A stretch of 64,000 nt of DNA from Pelagihabitans pacificus. GTDB lineage: Bacteria > Bacteroidota > Bacteroidia > Flavobacteriales > Flavobacteriaceae. The position numbers and the translations under genes were made by a program. The DNA is taken from positions 496,001-560,000 of the forward strand of contig NZ_VIKU02000001.1 in NCBI RefSeq assembly GCF_009371985.2, written 5' to 3'. The notes below the pieces were generated by a model. That model saw only the letters and a list, made by a program, of their open reading frames with translations. It was not told the origin of the DNA and did not search any database. Numbering within the stretch: position 1 is the first letter of the stretch; every line of letters starts with the position of its first letter. Positions 10,425 to 17,466 of the stretch are shown piece by piece.

Positions 10425-10517
10425 TGAATGAATAAAAATGTTGATCGTGATACGTTGACTTAGGTCCACCGGAGCCCGACGGTTCGGAAGGTGAGACTTG
10501 TAGATATGATTAAAAAG

Positions 10518-10555
10518 CCCTCCGTCGCTTCTCGTAAACCCGAAGCTATGGAGGG
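10518..10555. repeat. Palindromic hairpin repeat, copy C
   Basis: CCCTCC at 10518-10523 pairs with GGAGGG at 10550-10555, with an inner GCTTC/GAAGC pairing. Like copy A it is preceded by AAAG and followed by CGTA. Confidence 0.55.
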
Positions 10556-10560
10556 CGTAG

Positions 10561-10572
10561 GTGGAGCCGGAG
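10561..10572. repeat. Direct repeat of the tmRNA 3' end
   Basis: GTGGAGCCGGAG here is identical to 10690-10701, which covers the last bases of the tmRNA gene. About 75 bases later ATTCGAATCCC resembles the T-arm part of the same gene (GATTCGAACCC). This looks like a partial, interrupted copy of the tmRNA 3' end, as left by integration at ssrA or by local duplication. Confidence 0.45.
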
Positions 10573-10588
10573 ACGGCCGAGCGTGAAG

Positions 10589-10610
10589 AAAAGGTCCGGT
10601 GGACCTTTTT
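10589..10610. terminator. Hairpin with flanking A and T runs, possible bidirectional terminator
   Basis: AAAAGGTCC pairs with GGACCTTTT around a GGT loop, followed by T residues on the plus strand and preceded by A residues that give U on the minus strand. It lies inside the interrupted tmRNA-end copy. It has the form of a factor-independent terminator, but no gene clearly needs it. Confidence 0.5.
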
Positions 10611-10660
10611 AGCGATGGCGCGAGATGGCGCGCTGGCATTCGAATCCCGACGGCGAAACG

Positions 10661-10686
10661 AAAAAAACCACCCGAAGGTGGTTTTT
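10661..10686 (-). terminator. Terminator of the tmRNA gene
   Basis: On the minus strand AAACCACC-TTCG-GGTGGTTT followed by a T run lies just beyond the tmRNA 3' end. The eight-pair stem with a stable tetraloop and U tract is a classic factor-independent terminator. Confidence 0.85.
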
Positions 10687-10690
10687 GAAG

Positions 10691-11085
10691 TGGAGCCGGA
10701 GGGATTCGAACCCTCGTCCAAACAAGCAACGAAAATGCTTTCTACATGCTTAGTTTCCGTTTGGTTTTCGACGCACGCCTGACCGGAAACGGCCTAACGA
10801 ACGCTTAGCTTCTTACGTTTTGGTGCCGCTATCGAAGCGCTAACGGCCTTGTGTTGACTTTTATGGTGCCCCTGAATGGATCGCCGTCAACAAGGGCTAT
10901 CCAGGGACATCTCGCTTCTCCGCCTTGCGGAGACGAGGCTAAATCCTACTATAATTCAGATTAAGCGGCAAGAGCGTAGTTATTATCGCCAATTAAAAGT
11001 GTGAAATATGAGATTAACGAGCTGTATCCCAGCGCTCGGCATGCTTACATCACCATTGGTCTCGCTGTCAAAACCAGTCGGCCCC
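10691..11085 (-). ncRNA. ssrA: tmRNA (transfer-messenger RNA)
   Basis: About 395 nt. The 5' end GGGGCCGACUGG and 3' end CGGCUCCA pair in a seven-pair acceptor stem with one G-U, and the T-arm is GAGGGTTCGAATCCCTC. The 3' CCA is not encoded (the next bases read CTT), so it must be added after processing. The tag frame GGCGATAATAACTACGCTC, ending GCT TAA, encodes GDNNYALAA, close to the usual Bacteroidota GENNYALAA. tmRNA with SmpB rescues stalled ribosomes and marks the nascent protein for proteolysis. A strong terminator follows. Confidence 0.95.
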
Positions 11086-11421
11086 GTAATGCGTTAGGTA
11101 AGTGGTGCTTACCGTATACGAATTGTGCCCTGACGCTCGCGAGCTCGGTCAAGGCCTTCTTCACACATTGTATTTTTTCAAAGAACGTATTCGGGCGTTT
11201 ACCCCCTTCGCTCTCGTTTCATTCGAGCTTCGGGGTACCGGGCTATCCGCTTTTACTCCTCCCCTGCCGCGCTCCCGCTGCACGCGAGCTACGAAGGGTC
11301 CGGGGTAATCGCTGCTATCCCTAACGCGCCTTTCGAAAAAGGATTGCGAAGTTAACAAAAACTTTGCCTATCGCTACAATTCCATGTATTTTCGAGCAAA
11401 ATTTATACCAAATAGTTGTCC
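11086..11421. other. Gap between tmRNA and dehydrogenase gene
   Basis: This gap holds hairpin copy D (11200-11237) and, next to it, paired motifs GGCTATCCGC (11241-11250) and GCTGCTATCCCTAACGC (11311-11327) about 60 bases apart. The tmRNA promoter (minus) and the promoter of the plus-strand gene at 11422 must also lie here, but I cannot place either. Reading frames across it have poor composition and no family match. Confidence 0.5.
11200..11237. repeat. Palindromic hairpin repeat, copy D
   Basis: TACCCC at 11200-11205 pairs with GGGGTA at 11232-11237, with CTCG/CGAG pairing inside. It shares CCTTCGC and CGAGCTTCGG with copy B, but lies on the other side of the tmRNA gene. Confidence 0.55.
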
Positions 11422-12627
11422 ATGAAATTTGGAATCATCCGCGAACGCAAAAACCCGCCCGATGGCCGTGTAGTGCTCTCTCCCACCGCCTGCCAAAAAG
11501 TCCTGACCACCTTCCCGGAAGCCGAAATCATCGTAGAGCCCTCCCCCATCCGCACCTTTACCGATGCGGAGTACGTGGCGGCCGGCATCGAAGTGGCTCC
11601 CAAAATGGAAGATTGCGACGTACTCCTGGGCGTCAAGGAAGTGCCCATCGAGCACCTCATCCCCGACAAAAAATACTTTTTCTTTTCCCATACCATCAAA
11701 AAACAACCCTATAACCGAAGCCTGCTACAGGCCGTCCTACAAAAGAACATCGAACTCTACGACCACGAGTTGATCACCAATTCCAAAGGGATCCGTTTGG
11801 TCGCCTTCGGTCGCTATGCCGGCATCGTCGGTGCCTATAACGGGGTGCGGGCCTACGGACTCAAACATCGGCTGTTCGAATTGCCCAAGGCCGAAACCCT
11901 TGCCGACCAACAGGCACTCATCGCCGAACTCCAAAAAATCGAGCTGCCCAATATCAAGATACTTCTTACGGGTCGCGGTCGCGTGGGCAACGGTGCACGG
12001 GAAATGCTCGATGCCATGAAGCTCCGTAGGGTGAACGTAGGCGAATACCTGGAAGAAACCTTCGACGAACCGGTCTACTGCCAGATCGATGCCTCCGAAT
12101 ACAATAAACGCAAGGACGGCGTTCGTGGGAACAAAGCCGATTTTTTCGCAAATCCGCAAGACTATCGGTCCGACTTTTTCCGCTTTGCCAAGGTGACCGA
12201 CTTCTATATTGCCGGGCATTTCTACGGGCAAGGGGCTCCCTATCTCTATACAAGGGAGGATGTCAAACAGCCCGACTTCCATATCAGCGTCGTAGCCGAT
12301 ATCAGTTGCGATATCGACGGACCGGTCGCGACCACCATTCGCCCCTCGACCATCGAAGAACCGGTCTACGGCTATGACCCCGAAACCGAATCGGAAACCG
12401 ATTATAGCGACATGAAGGCCATTGCCGTCATGGCGGTGGACAACCTGCCCTGCGAATTGCCGCGCGACGCCAGTGTGGGCTTTGCCGAAGCGTTTCAAAA
12501 ACACGTGATTCCCGCTTTTTTCAATGGCGATAAAGACGGGGTGCTCGAACGTGCCCGAATGACCCGCAACGGGCAACTCACCAAACACTATGCCTATCTA
12601 CAGGACTACGTGGATGGGAAGGAGTAA
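11422..12627 (+). CDS. Lysine (saccharopine)/alanine dehydrogenase-like NAD(P)-binding enzyme
   Basis: A 401-residue protein from the ATG at 11422. The N-terminal half (FGIIRERKNPPDGRVVLSP; later LLGVKEVP) is the AlaDH/PNT N-terminal domain shared by alanine dehydrogenase, transhydrogenase and lysine-forming saccharopine dehydrogenase. A Rossmann segment, KILLTGRGRVGNGAREMLD, binds the nucleotide near residues 180-200, and DISCDIDGPVATTIRPSTIEEPV matches the LYS1-like C-terminus. Annotation pipelines often label such flavobacterial proteins alanine or saccharopine dehydrogenase; the true substrate is uncertain. No operon partner is visible. Confidence 0.8.
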   Translation: MKFGIIRERKNPPDGRVVLSPTACQKVLTTFPEAEIIVEPSPIRTFTDAEYVAAGIEVAPKMEDCDVLLGVKEVPIEHLIPDKKYFFFSHTIKKQPYNRSLLQAVLQKNIELYDHELITNSKGIRLVAFGRYAGIVGAYNGVRAYGLKHRLFELPKAETLADQQALIAELQKIELPNIKILLTGRGRVGNGAREMLDAMKLRRVNVGEYLEETFDEPVYCQIDASEYNKRKDGVRGNKADFFANPQDYRSDFFRFAKVTDFYIAGHFYGQGAPYLYTREDVKQPDFHISVVADISCDIDGPVATTIRPSTIEEPVYGYDPETESETDYSDMKAIAVMAVDNLPCELPRDASVGFAEAFQKHVIPAFFNGDKDGVLERARMTRNGQLTKHYAYLQDYVDGKE

Positions 12628-12652
12628 TGGGTACCGTGTTCGATGGGAAGTG

Positions 12653-13030
12653 CTAGTGATCCGGTGAACGGTTTTCCAGATAAATAACAAGCAAAATTCC
12701 CAAGGTATAAGCGACCAGATCTTGAATGCTAAAACTGTTTCCAAAAACGAGATGGGCCCACTGATGCTGTTTCAAACCCAATACCCCGAGAAAGTTGGTG
12801 GCTTGTAAAAACTCGACCGTATAGGCGATACCCAAGGTTACGAGCGCAATGGCCCGGGAATTTCCTTTCAAAAAGCCCTTCAAAAAACAGTAGAGCAGGA
12901 TGACCACCAAAAAATCCCCCACGGTATAACGAATAAAGCCACTTTTTAAAAAGTAGGCAATTCCCGCTTCGATAAGGAAAAGCAATATGAAAAAGAGCAG
13001 GTACTTTTTGTTACACACAAATCGTATCAT
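12653..13030 (-). CDS. DUF2809-family small membrane protein
   Basis: A 125-residue protein with four predicted membrane helices. VGDFLVVILLYCFLKG and AIALVTLGIAYTVEFLQ, with a late acidic SIQDLVAYTLGI segment, match DUF2809 (VanZ-like topology). The function of the family is unknown. It is a single gene between a convergent dehydrogenase and a small plus-strand gene. Confidence 0.8.
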   Translation of the reverse strand: MIRFVCNKKYLLFFILLFLIEAGIAYFLKSGFIRYTVGDFLVVILLYCFLKGFLKGNSRAIALVTLGIAYTVEFLQATNFLGVLGLKQHQWAHLVFGNSFSIQDLVAYTLGILLVIYLENRSPDH

Positions 13031-13203
13031 AAGTTGAATCCCATTAAGTTCCTCCCATCAGTGACAAGGAGGTGTATGCATTCCAAAATTTAAACATCTT
13101 TCCTCCCTTTCATGGCGGTTTTTTGCCCGCTGCCAAAAATTGATGCTGTGGGGCTTTCAATTCAAAAGAATGCCGTATATTGTTTTTCCTTTGATTAGCA
13201 CCT

Positions 13204-13467
13204 GTGAATTTCCATTGGACCTTTAACGAAACCACAGACGAGCAGCTCAAAAAGTTCTGCATTGAGCTGGAATACCAATTACGACGCAAAATCACCCGAT
13301 TCTTGATGGATCGGGTCGAAAAGGAGTGTCAGGGCGACTTTTCCTGTTTCCATTTTGAGGTCGATATGGTGGCGAAGCGAATCGCGCTCTCCCCCAAGAC
13401 CCCTTCCCGATTCCGGCAATTGATCGAGGCCGATTTCGAGACCGAGATCAATCATAACTGTTGCTGA
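13204..13467 (+). CDS. Small conserved-looking hypothetical protein, GTG start
   Basis: An 87-residue soluble protein starting at GTG (MNFHWTFNETTDEQLKKF); no in-frame ATG gives a sensible N-terminus. Composition is that of a real protein, with amphipathic helices and three Cys, two of them adjacent at the C-terminus (NHNCC). It overlaps the end of the convergent DUF1361 gene by 20 bases. I do not recognise a domain and cannot assign a function. Confidence 0.5.
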   Translation: MNFHWTFNETTDEQLKKFCIELEYQLRRKITRFLMDRVEKECQGDFSCFHFEVDMVAKRIALSPKTPSRFRQLIEADFETEINHNCC

Positions 13468-14119
13468 CCGCCACTTCATTATGCTTCAACAAGGCCCGGA
13501 GCAACGTGAACAAAATCCATAGAAATCCGCCAAAGGCCAACGTGAACAACCACATTTTGGGCTCTTTCATACTAAACCAGGCCTGATGAAACAACGTGGT
13601 AGGCTTAGTCACGATGTCCCAGGAATTAAAACGCAAAAACCGTCCTAGATAAATCCCGAATCCGCTTAGTAGACAAATCTTGAACAGCGAATAGGAAGCA
13701 ACGGTCCTGTCATATCGTTCCGCCAGTAGCCCATATATATCCAGCAGGGACAACAAGCCAAAAACCAATCCGTTTAGGGCGAACACAAAGACCAGAAAGA
13801 GGTCGAACCACCGCAAATGGGATGCTTGGTCGTGTAAATGCACCAAGTCGGTGATGATATACGGACTATTGGGCAAAAACAACAGCCAAATGAGAAAACT
13901 ACCGGTTCCCAGTAGTTTCGAATTTCGCAACCAACGGCCATGGCACAAGGCTTGGGAAATGACAAAGGGAATTCCGGCAAGGAAAAGATTCCATACCAAA
14001 AAAAGATAAAAATAGGTCTGGGTCAGTTGTATCCGAAATACGAGGAGTGCCAAGGCAAATGCCGTGGACAACATCAAATTGAGATACAATGCCCTGTTTT
14101 TTGCTAAAAGTGTTTTCAT
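13448..14119 (-). CDS. DUF1361-family membrane protein
   Basis: A 223-residue protein with six or seven predicted helices. The motif FLPNSPYIITDLVHLHD near residue 85-100 is the DUF1361 signature. The family has no known function. It is the last gene of a four-gene minus-strand unit headed by the Coq4-like gene (16301), 18 bases after the 96-residue membrane protein gene. Confidence 0.88.
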   Translation of the reverse strand: MKTLLAKNRALYLNLMLSTAFALALLVFRIQLTQTYFYLFLVWNLFLAGIPFVISQALCHGRWLRNSKLLGTGSFLIWLLFLPNSPYIITDLVHLHDQASHLRWFDLFLVFVFALNGLVFGLLSLLDIYGLLAERYDRTVASYSLFKICLLSGFGIYLGRFLRFNSWDIVTKPTTLFHQAWFSMKEPKMWLFTLAFGGFLWILFTLLRALLKHNEVAVSNSYD

Positions 14120-14137
14120 TTATTTGTTTTTAAGTGT

Positions 14138-14428
14138 TTATAGTAGCTGCAGGTATAAGAAAGCTATCGAGAGATTGAGGAGCGAGAGCACCAAGGCCAC
14201 CAAGTGCTCCTCGAAATCCTTGAAATGCACCAGTAGATTGATGAATAGCGTCATCACCAAGACCGCATACACTCCGAAAAAGAGAACCAGAAAAACAATT
14301 CCCCAGAGAATGACCGGGTCAACGGGTGCGAACAAATAGATCAAAAAAAATAGCGTGCCAACGGCAAAAGAGACCTGTGCAATCCGTAAGGCGACCCGAT
14401 TCAAACCGCTCTTAAAATAAGCCCTCAT
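14138..14428 (-). CDS. Small three-helix membrane protein
   Basis: A 96-residue protein, almost wholly hydrophobic, with about three membrane helices (AQVSFAVGTLFFLIYLF, GIVFLVLFFGVYAVLVM, LVALVLSLLNLSIAFLYL). Its start overlaps the stop of the DUF4173 gene by four bases (ATGA-type overlap), so translation is coupled and the two proteins probably act together. No named family is recognised. Confidence 0.75.
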   Translation of the reverse strand: MRAYFKSGLNRVALRIAQVSFAVGTLFFLIYLFAPVDPVILWGIVFLVLFFGVYAVLVMTLFINLLVHFKDFEEHLVALVLSLLNLSIAFLYLQLL

Positions 14429-15825
14429 CTGGAATCGGCATTTACAAGATTATCCAAGCTGTATTCCTGCCAGGTCTTTTCGTACTGCTCGTTTACGAAC
14501 GACCGGTACTTTTCCTCAATGGCTTTCCTGCTATCCGGGGGAATCGTTTCAGGATGTTCCTGCAAAAATCGATGAAGTGCTGTACTGTTATTGGACCCCA
14601 GATGGATCAGATACTCCAAATCGGGATTTCCGATACTCCCGAGATTATAGTGCGTAATGGTTTGGTTCCATGGGATGGCGGCACTGATGATCAGAAAACC
14701 AAATACCGTAGCGATATTGGTTCGGACCAAAAAAGTGAAATTCCTGACCTTGGCCACTTTGATGTAGGCGGTCAACAGACCGGTCAGTGTCAGCAGCAGA
14801 TATACAAATACCCCGATGCGCTTATAGGTGAGCCCCAATGCCTCTACATACGCATAGTTTTTGTAAGCCGTAAAAGCGACCAACACCACGTTCAAACCTA
14901 TCCAAAGGAAGGTCAATGCTTTGATGCGTCGATTGCCCCCGTAAAAATTGAGGTTTCCACGAAAAAAATAGAGGATAAGCCCAATGGCGCATAGTATGGA
15001 AAACAGTAAGGCATACACCCCTTGATGTACCGATTTTGAATAGTCGGAATTCGTAAGCACATTCTCCTGCAGTAAATAGATGATATCCGTGATCAAAAAG
15101 AAAACCAATAGCAGGTTGAGCGCAAAGAACACCATGCCACCCAAGGTATTTTCGCTTTGTAATTCTTTCTTGCTACCGATCAACACAAGTTCGGTCGGTT
15201 TTTCCAGGACATTCCCTTGCGAACGATCAAACTCGATCAGTTGCAGGGCCTCATAAGGACGTAGAAGATGTAGGAAGACAACGTATCCCAATACGGTAAA
15301 AAATAGCCAAGGAAAGCTGATAAAATCCAAATTTATCCGCTCGAGGAGATTGCCGAAAACGGGATTGGCATTTTTATAGAGCAACCCAAAAACCAATAGC
15401 AACAACAAAGCGGCAAAACCGCCCTTGATTCGATTCCAAAGGATTGGGGACAGTTTTTTACTTTCCTTTGGGGCGTCCCCATGGTGGATGGTGAGATGGG
15501 CCAAGGATGCCACCATCATATTGATGACGCCCAACAACCAGGAAATATACAGCGAACTTTCCTTGGAAATCGATTTGCCCACAAATACCAAAAAAGCCAT
15601 AAAATGGACGAAGATGGTGAAGCCCGTGGGGTTCAGGAAGACAAAAAAGGAAGTAATGATATAGGCGCTGGCAAACTCCCATGCAGGGGGACGCGCTTTG
15701 GAGACCGTGGTGACCAGTACAACGACCAATATGGAAATCAAAAATAGATTGAGGCCGAGACTTTTGCTGTAGAACAATAGGCTAAAGGCGATTGCCGACA
15801 GCAGGCATTTGATATGAATGTTCAT
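14425..15825 (-). CDS. DUF4173 (DUF4153-like) polytopic membrane protein
   Basis: A 466-residue protein with about ten membrane helices. The segment VHQGVYALLFSILCA near residue 275 and the later cluster around FFRGNLNFYGGN are characteristic of DUF4173. The last 80 residues are soluble (NPDLEYLIHLGSNNSTALH onward). In Bacteroidota this family is often found next to winged-helix regulators and small membrane proteins, as here. Function is unknown; a role in envelope stress or sensing is only a guess. Confidence 0.85.
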   Translation of the reverse strand: MNIHIKCLLSAIAFSLLFYSKSLGLNLFLISILVVVLVTTVSKARPPAWEFASAYIITSFFVFLNPTGFTIFVHFMAFLVFVGKSISKESSLYISWLLGVINMMVASLAHLTIHHGDAPKESKKLSPILWNRIKGGFAALLLLLVFGLLYKNANPVFGNLLERINLDFISFPWLFFTVLGYVVFLHLLRPYEALQLIEFDRSQGNVLEKPTELVLIGSKKELQSENTLGGMVFFALNLLLVFFLITDIIYLLQENVLTNSDYSKSVHQGVYALLFSILCAIGLILYFFRGNLNFYGGNRRIKALTFLWIGLNVVLVAFTAYKNYAYVEALGLTYKRIGVFVYLLLTLTGLLTAYIKVAKVRNFTFLVRTNIATVFGFLIISAAIPWNQTITHYNLGSIGNPDLEYLIHLGSNNSTALHRFLQEHPETIPPDSRKAIEEKYRSFVNEQYEKTWQEYSLDNLVNADSR

Positions 15826-15845
15826 AGTGGATTTATTTTAAATGT

Positions 15846-16301
15846 TTATTGAATTAAAAAAGTGGTCTTTATCCTGTCGATAGGTTGATGCAAGAGTTTT
15901 TGAAAGTCGAGCTGATGAAAGGTGAGGGCGTTCCTGCCCCTTCGAAAAGCGCTCTTGAAGCGCTTGAATTCGTCGGGGTAGAGCAACGTGCCCAAAACAA
16001 TCACGGCGTACAGGTACAGGCTCCTTTTTCCGTTTCCCCATAGGTAGTACTGCATGCTGATTTCCTCGGGCACTGAAATACCGGTTCCCGTAAGTACGTG
16101 GTACACATCGTGACTTTCGAGCTTGGGCTGCATCTCAAAACTGTGCTGCAACAGAAAACAGGCCAAATGAAAGCCAAGACTGGTCGACGGGTATCGCAAC
16201 AACTCCCTCAGGGAAACATTCCACACCTCATTTTGTTTTAGGTACTTTTGATAAGGCACTTTACTCCGCTCGTATAAGGTTTCCAAAATCAGTGCTCTCA
16301 T
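15846..16301 (-). CDS. Coq4-like protein
   Basis: A 151-residue soluble protein. Residues 64-80 hold HDVYH, eleven residues, then Glu80: exactly the HDxxHx11E metal-binding motif of Coq4, the ubiquinone-biosynthesis protein. The surrounding helices (LGFHLACFLLQ before, YLWGNGKRSLYLYAV after) also fit the Coq4 fold, but it is shorter than mitochondrial Coq4. Bacteroidota generally use menaquinone, so a ubiquinone role is unlikely. It heads the operon with DUF4173, the 96-residue protein and DUF1361, and a palindrome lies 16 bases before its ATG. Confidence 0.82.
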   Translation of the reverse strand: MRALILETLYERSKVPYQKYLKQNEVWNVSLRELLRYPSTSLGFHLACFLLQHSFEMQPKLESHDVYHVLTGTGISVPEEISMQYYLWGNGKRSLYLYAVIVLGTLLYPDEFKRFKSAFRRGRNALTFHQLDFQKLLHQPIDRIKTTFLIQ

Positions 16302-16316
16302 GATTCAGTTTTAAAA

Positions 16317-16337
16317 GTACTTTGTATTTCAAAGTAC
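16317..16337 (-). promoter_or_regulatory. Palindromic operator before the Coq4-like operon
   Basis: GTACTTTG-TATTT-CAAAGTAC is a perfect 8+8 dyad around a 5-base spacer. It lies between the winged-helix gene's stop and the Coq4-like ATG, in promoter position, and overlaps a TACTTTG box resembling the Bacteroidota -7 element. Nearly the same sequence occurs at 17395-17414. Confidence 0.75.
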
Positions 16338-16350
16338 ATACATAAAAAAA

Positions 16351-16641
16351 TTATTTCCCAATCAATTTTTCCAAGGCTTCGATGTGTTTTTCAAAAGCCT
16401 TTTTCCCGGAAGCCGTCGCTGCGTACCGAGTATTGGGCTTACGCCCGATAAACTGTTTTTCCACCTTGATATAGGCTTCTTTCTCCAAGGCCTTGGTATG
16501 ACTGGCGAGATTACCGTCGGTCACCTCCAAAAGCTCCTTTAGCATATTGAAATCGGCATAATCGTTCACCATGAGAATACTCATGATACCCAACCGGATC
16601 CGATGGTCAAAAGCCTTGTTGATGTTGTCTATTAAACTCAT
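16351..16641 (-). CDS. Winged-helix transcriptional regulator (HTH_27/ArsR-MarR-like)
   Basis: A 96-residue single-domain protein: FDHRIRLGIMSILMVND, then LLEVTDGNLASHTKALEKE (recognition helix) and the wing KQFIGRKPNTRYAATASGKKAFEKHIEALE. This is the short winged-helix family common in Bacteroidota beside membrane proteins. It lies downstream of the 211-residue membrane protein gene on the same strand. Matching palindromes in front of that gene and of the Coq4-like operon suggest that it represses both units and itself. No sensor domain is present, so the membrane protein may supply the signal. Confidence 0.88.
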   Translation of the reverse strand: MSLIDNINKAFDHRIRLGIMSILMVNDYADFNMLKELLEVTDGNLASHTKALEKEAYIKVEKQFIGRKPNTRYAATASGKKAFEKHIEALEKLIGK

Positions 16642-16751
16642 AGTACGCTCCCGTCGAGGCGGGAATCCCTTTATTCATTTTTAAACCTTAGGTGACGCGA
16701 GGTAATCCGCAAAACACCCCTAGGGTCACTACACGGGTAACTGCTACTTGG

Positions 16752-17387
16752 TCAACTTGATGTCTTGTCATATTTAAAATGCATGATCGCACCATAGAGG
16801 ATATGAAAAACCCCAAATCCGAGTGCCCAAAAATACAATCCGTATCCTATAAATTGGGTATTGATCAAGCCGAGGACGATAAAGGCGATGCCCATATACC
16901 GTATATCGCCCAAGGTGTACTTGCTGGCATTCACGCAGGCCAACCCATAAAAAATTAGGGTTGCGGGCGCCACCAACCAAACAATCCCGTATTGAATCAA
17001 TACGAGGCAGAACACCCCACCGGCCAGTAAAGGAATCAAAAAATTCAGTACCAACCGTTTGCTGGAGACGTCCCATATCTTTTCCCCGCTTTTTCTAGAT
17101 TTACGAATGGTGAGTATGATTCCCGTCACCACCGCGGCCACCAATACCCCAATAGCAATCCCATACAATGCATCGATCCGGAGCGCGTCCGAACCCGTCA
17201 CATCCGCCCTACCGGAAAAGTAGTCCCTGCCTGCATCGGTCATTATACCATGTGCCAAATAGGCCCCTATGAGTGCATAAATTCCCGCCATGATACCCGA
17301 TAGCCCACTTAAGGAAATGAACCGGGATGAACGGCTCATCATATTCTTGATTTCGGAAATATCCTCCAAATATTTATTTGAGTCCAT
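16752..17387 (-). CDS. Five- to six-helix membrane protein linked to winged-helix regulator
   Basis: A 211-residue protein with a short cytoplasmic start (NKYLEDISEIKNMMSRSSRF) and about six membrane helices. Proteins with this start (ISEIKNMMERSSRF-like) are regularly found just before winged-helix regulators of this kind in flavobacteria, which suggests a sensor or partner role; that is inference. The palindrome at 17395-17414 lies 8 bases before its ATG. A 110-base gap separates it from the regulator gene. Confidence 0.75.
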   Translation of the reverse strand: MDSNKYLEDISEIKNMMSRSSRFISLSGLSGIMAGIYALIGAYLAHGIMTDAGRDYFSGRADVTGSDALRIDALYGIAIGVLVAAVVTGIILTIRKSRKSGEKIWDVSSKRLVLNFLIPLLAGGVFCLVLIQYGIVWLVAPATLIFYGLACVNASKYTLGDIRYMGIAFIVLGLINTQFIGYGLYFWALGFGVFHILYGAIMHFKYDKTSS

Positions 17388-17394
17388 ATTGAAA

Positions 17395-17414
17395 GTACTT
17401 TGAAATACAAAGTT
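17395..17414 (-). promoter_or_regulatory. Palindromic operator before the membrane protein-regulator unit
   Basis: GTACTTTG-AAATA-CAAAGTT, the same dyad as at 16317-16337 read on the other strand, with one arm one base less perfect. It is so close to the ATG at 17387 that a bound protein would block transcription or translation initiation. Confidence 0.72.
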
Positions 17415-17466
17415 AAATTAAAAACCGAAACGCGCAACAATTCGTTTGAAAAAATCCGACAGGGGG

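Noticed and set aside
10359-10721. Minus-strand frame of 120 codons containing RRRDSN-like sequence
   Set aside because: It crosses two hairpins, the terminator and the tmRNA end; such frames are the known spurious proteins from tRNA-like ends.
10561-10782. Plus-strand frame of 73 codons with EGFEPSSKQ-like sequence
   Set aside because: It is the antisense of the tmRNA 3' end, a well-known false gene.
11001-11324. Plus-strand frame of 107 codons beside ssrA
   Set aside because: Overlaps the tmRNA 5' part and hairpin D; no protein-like pattern.
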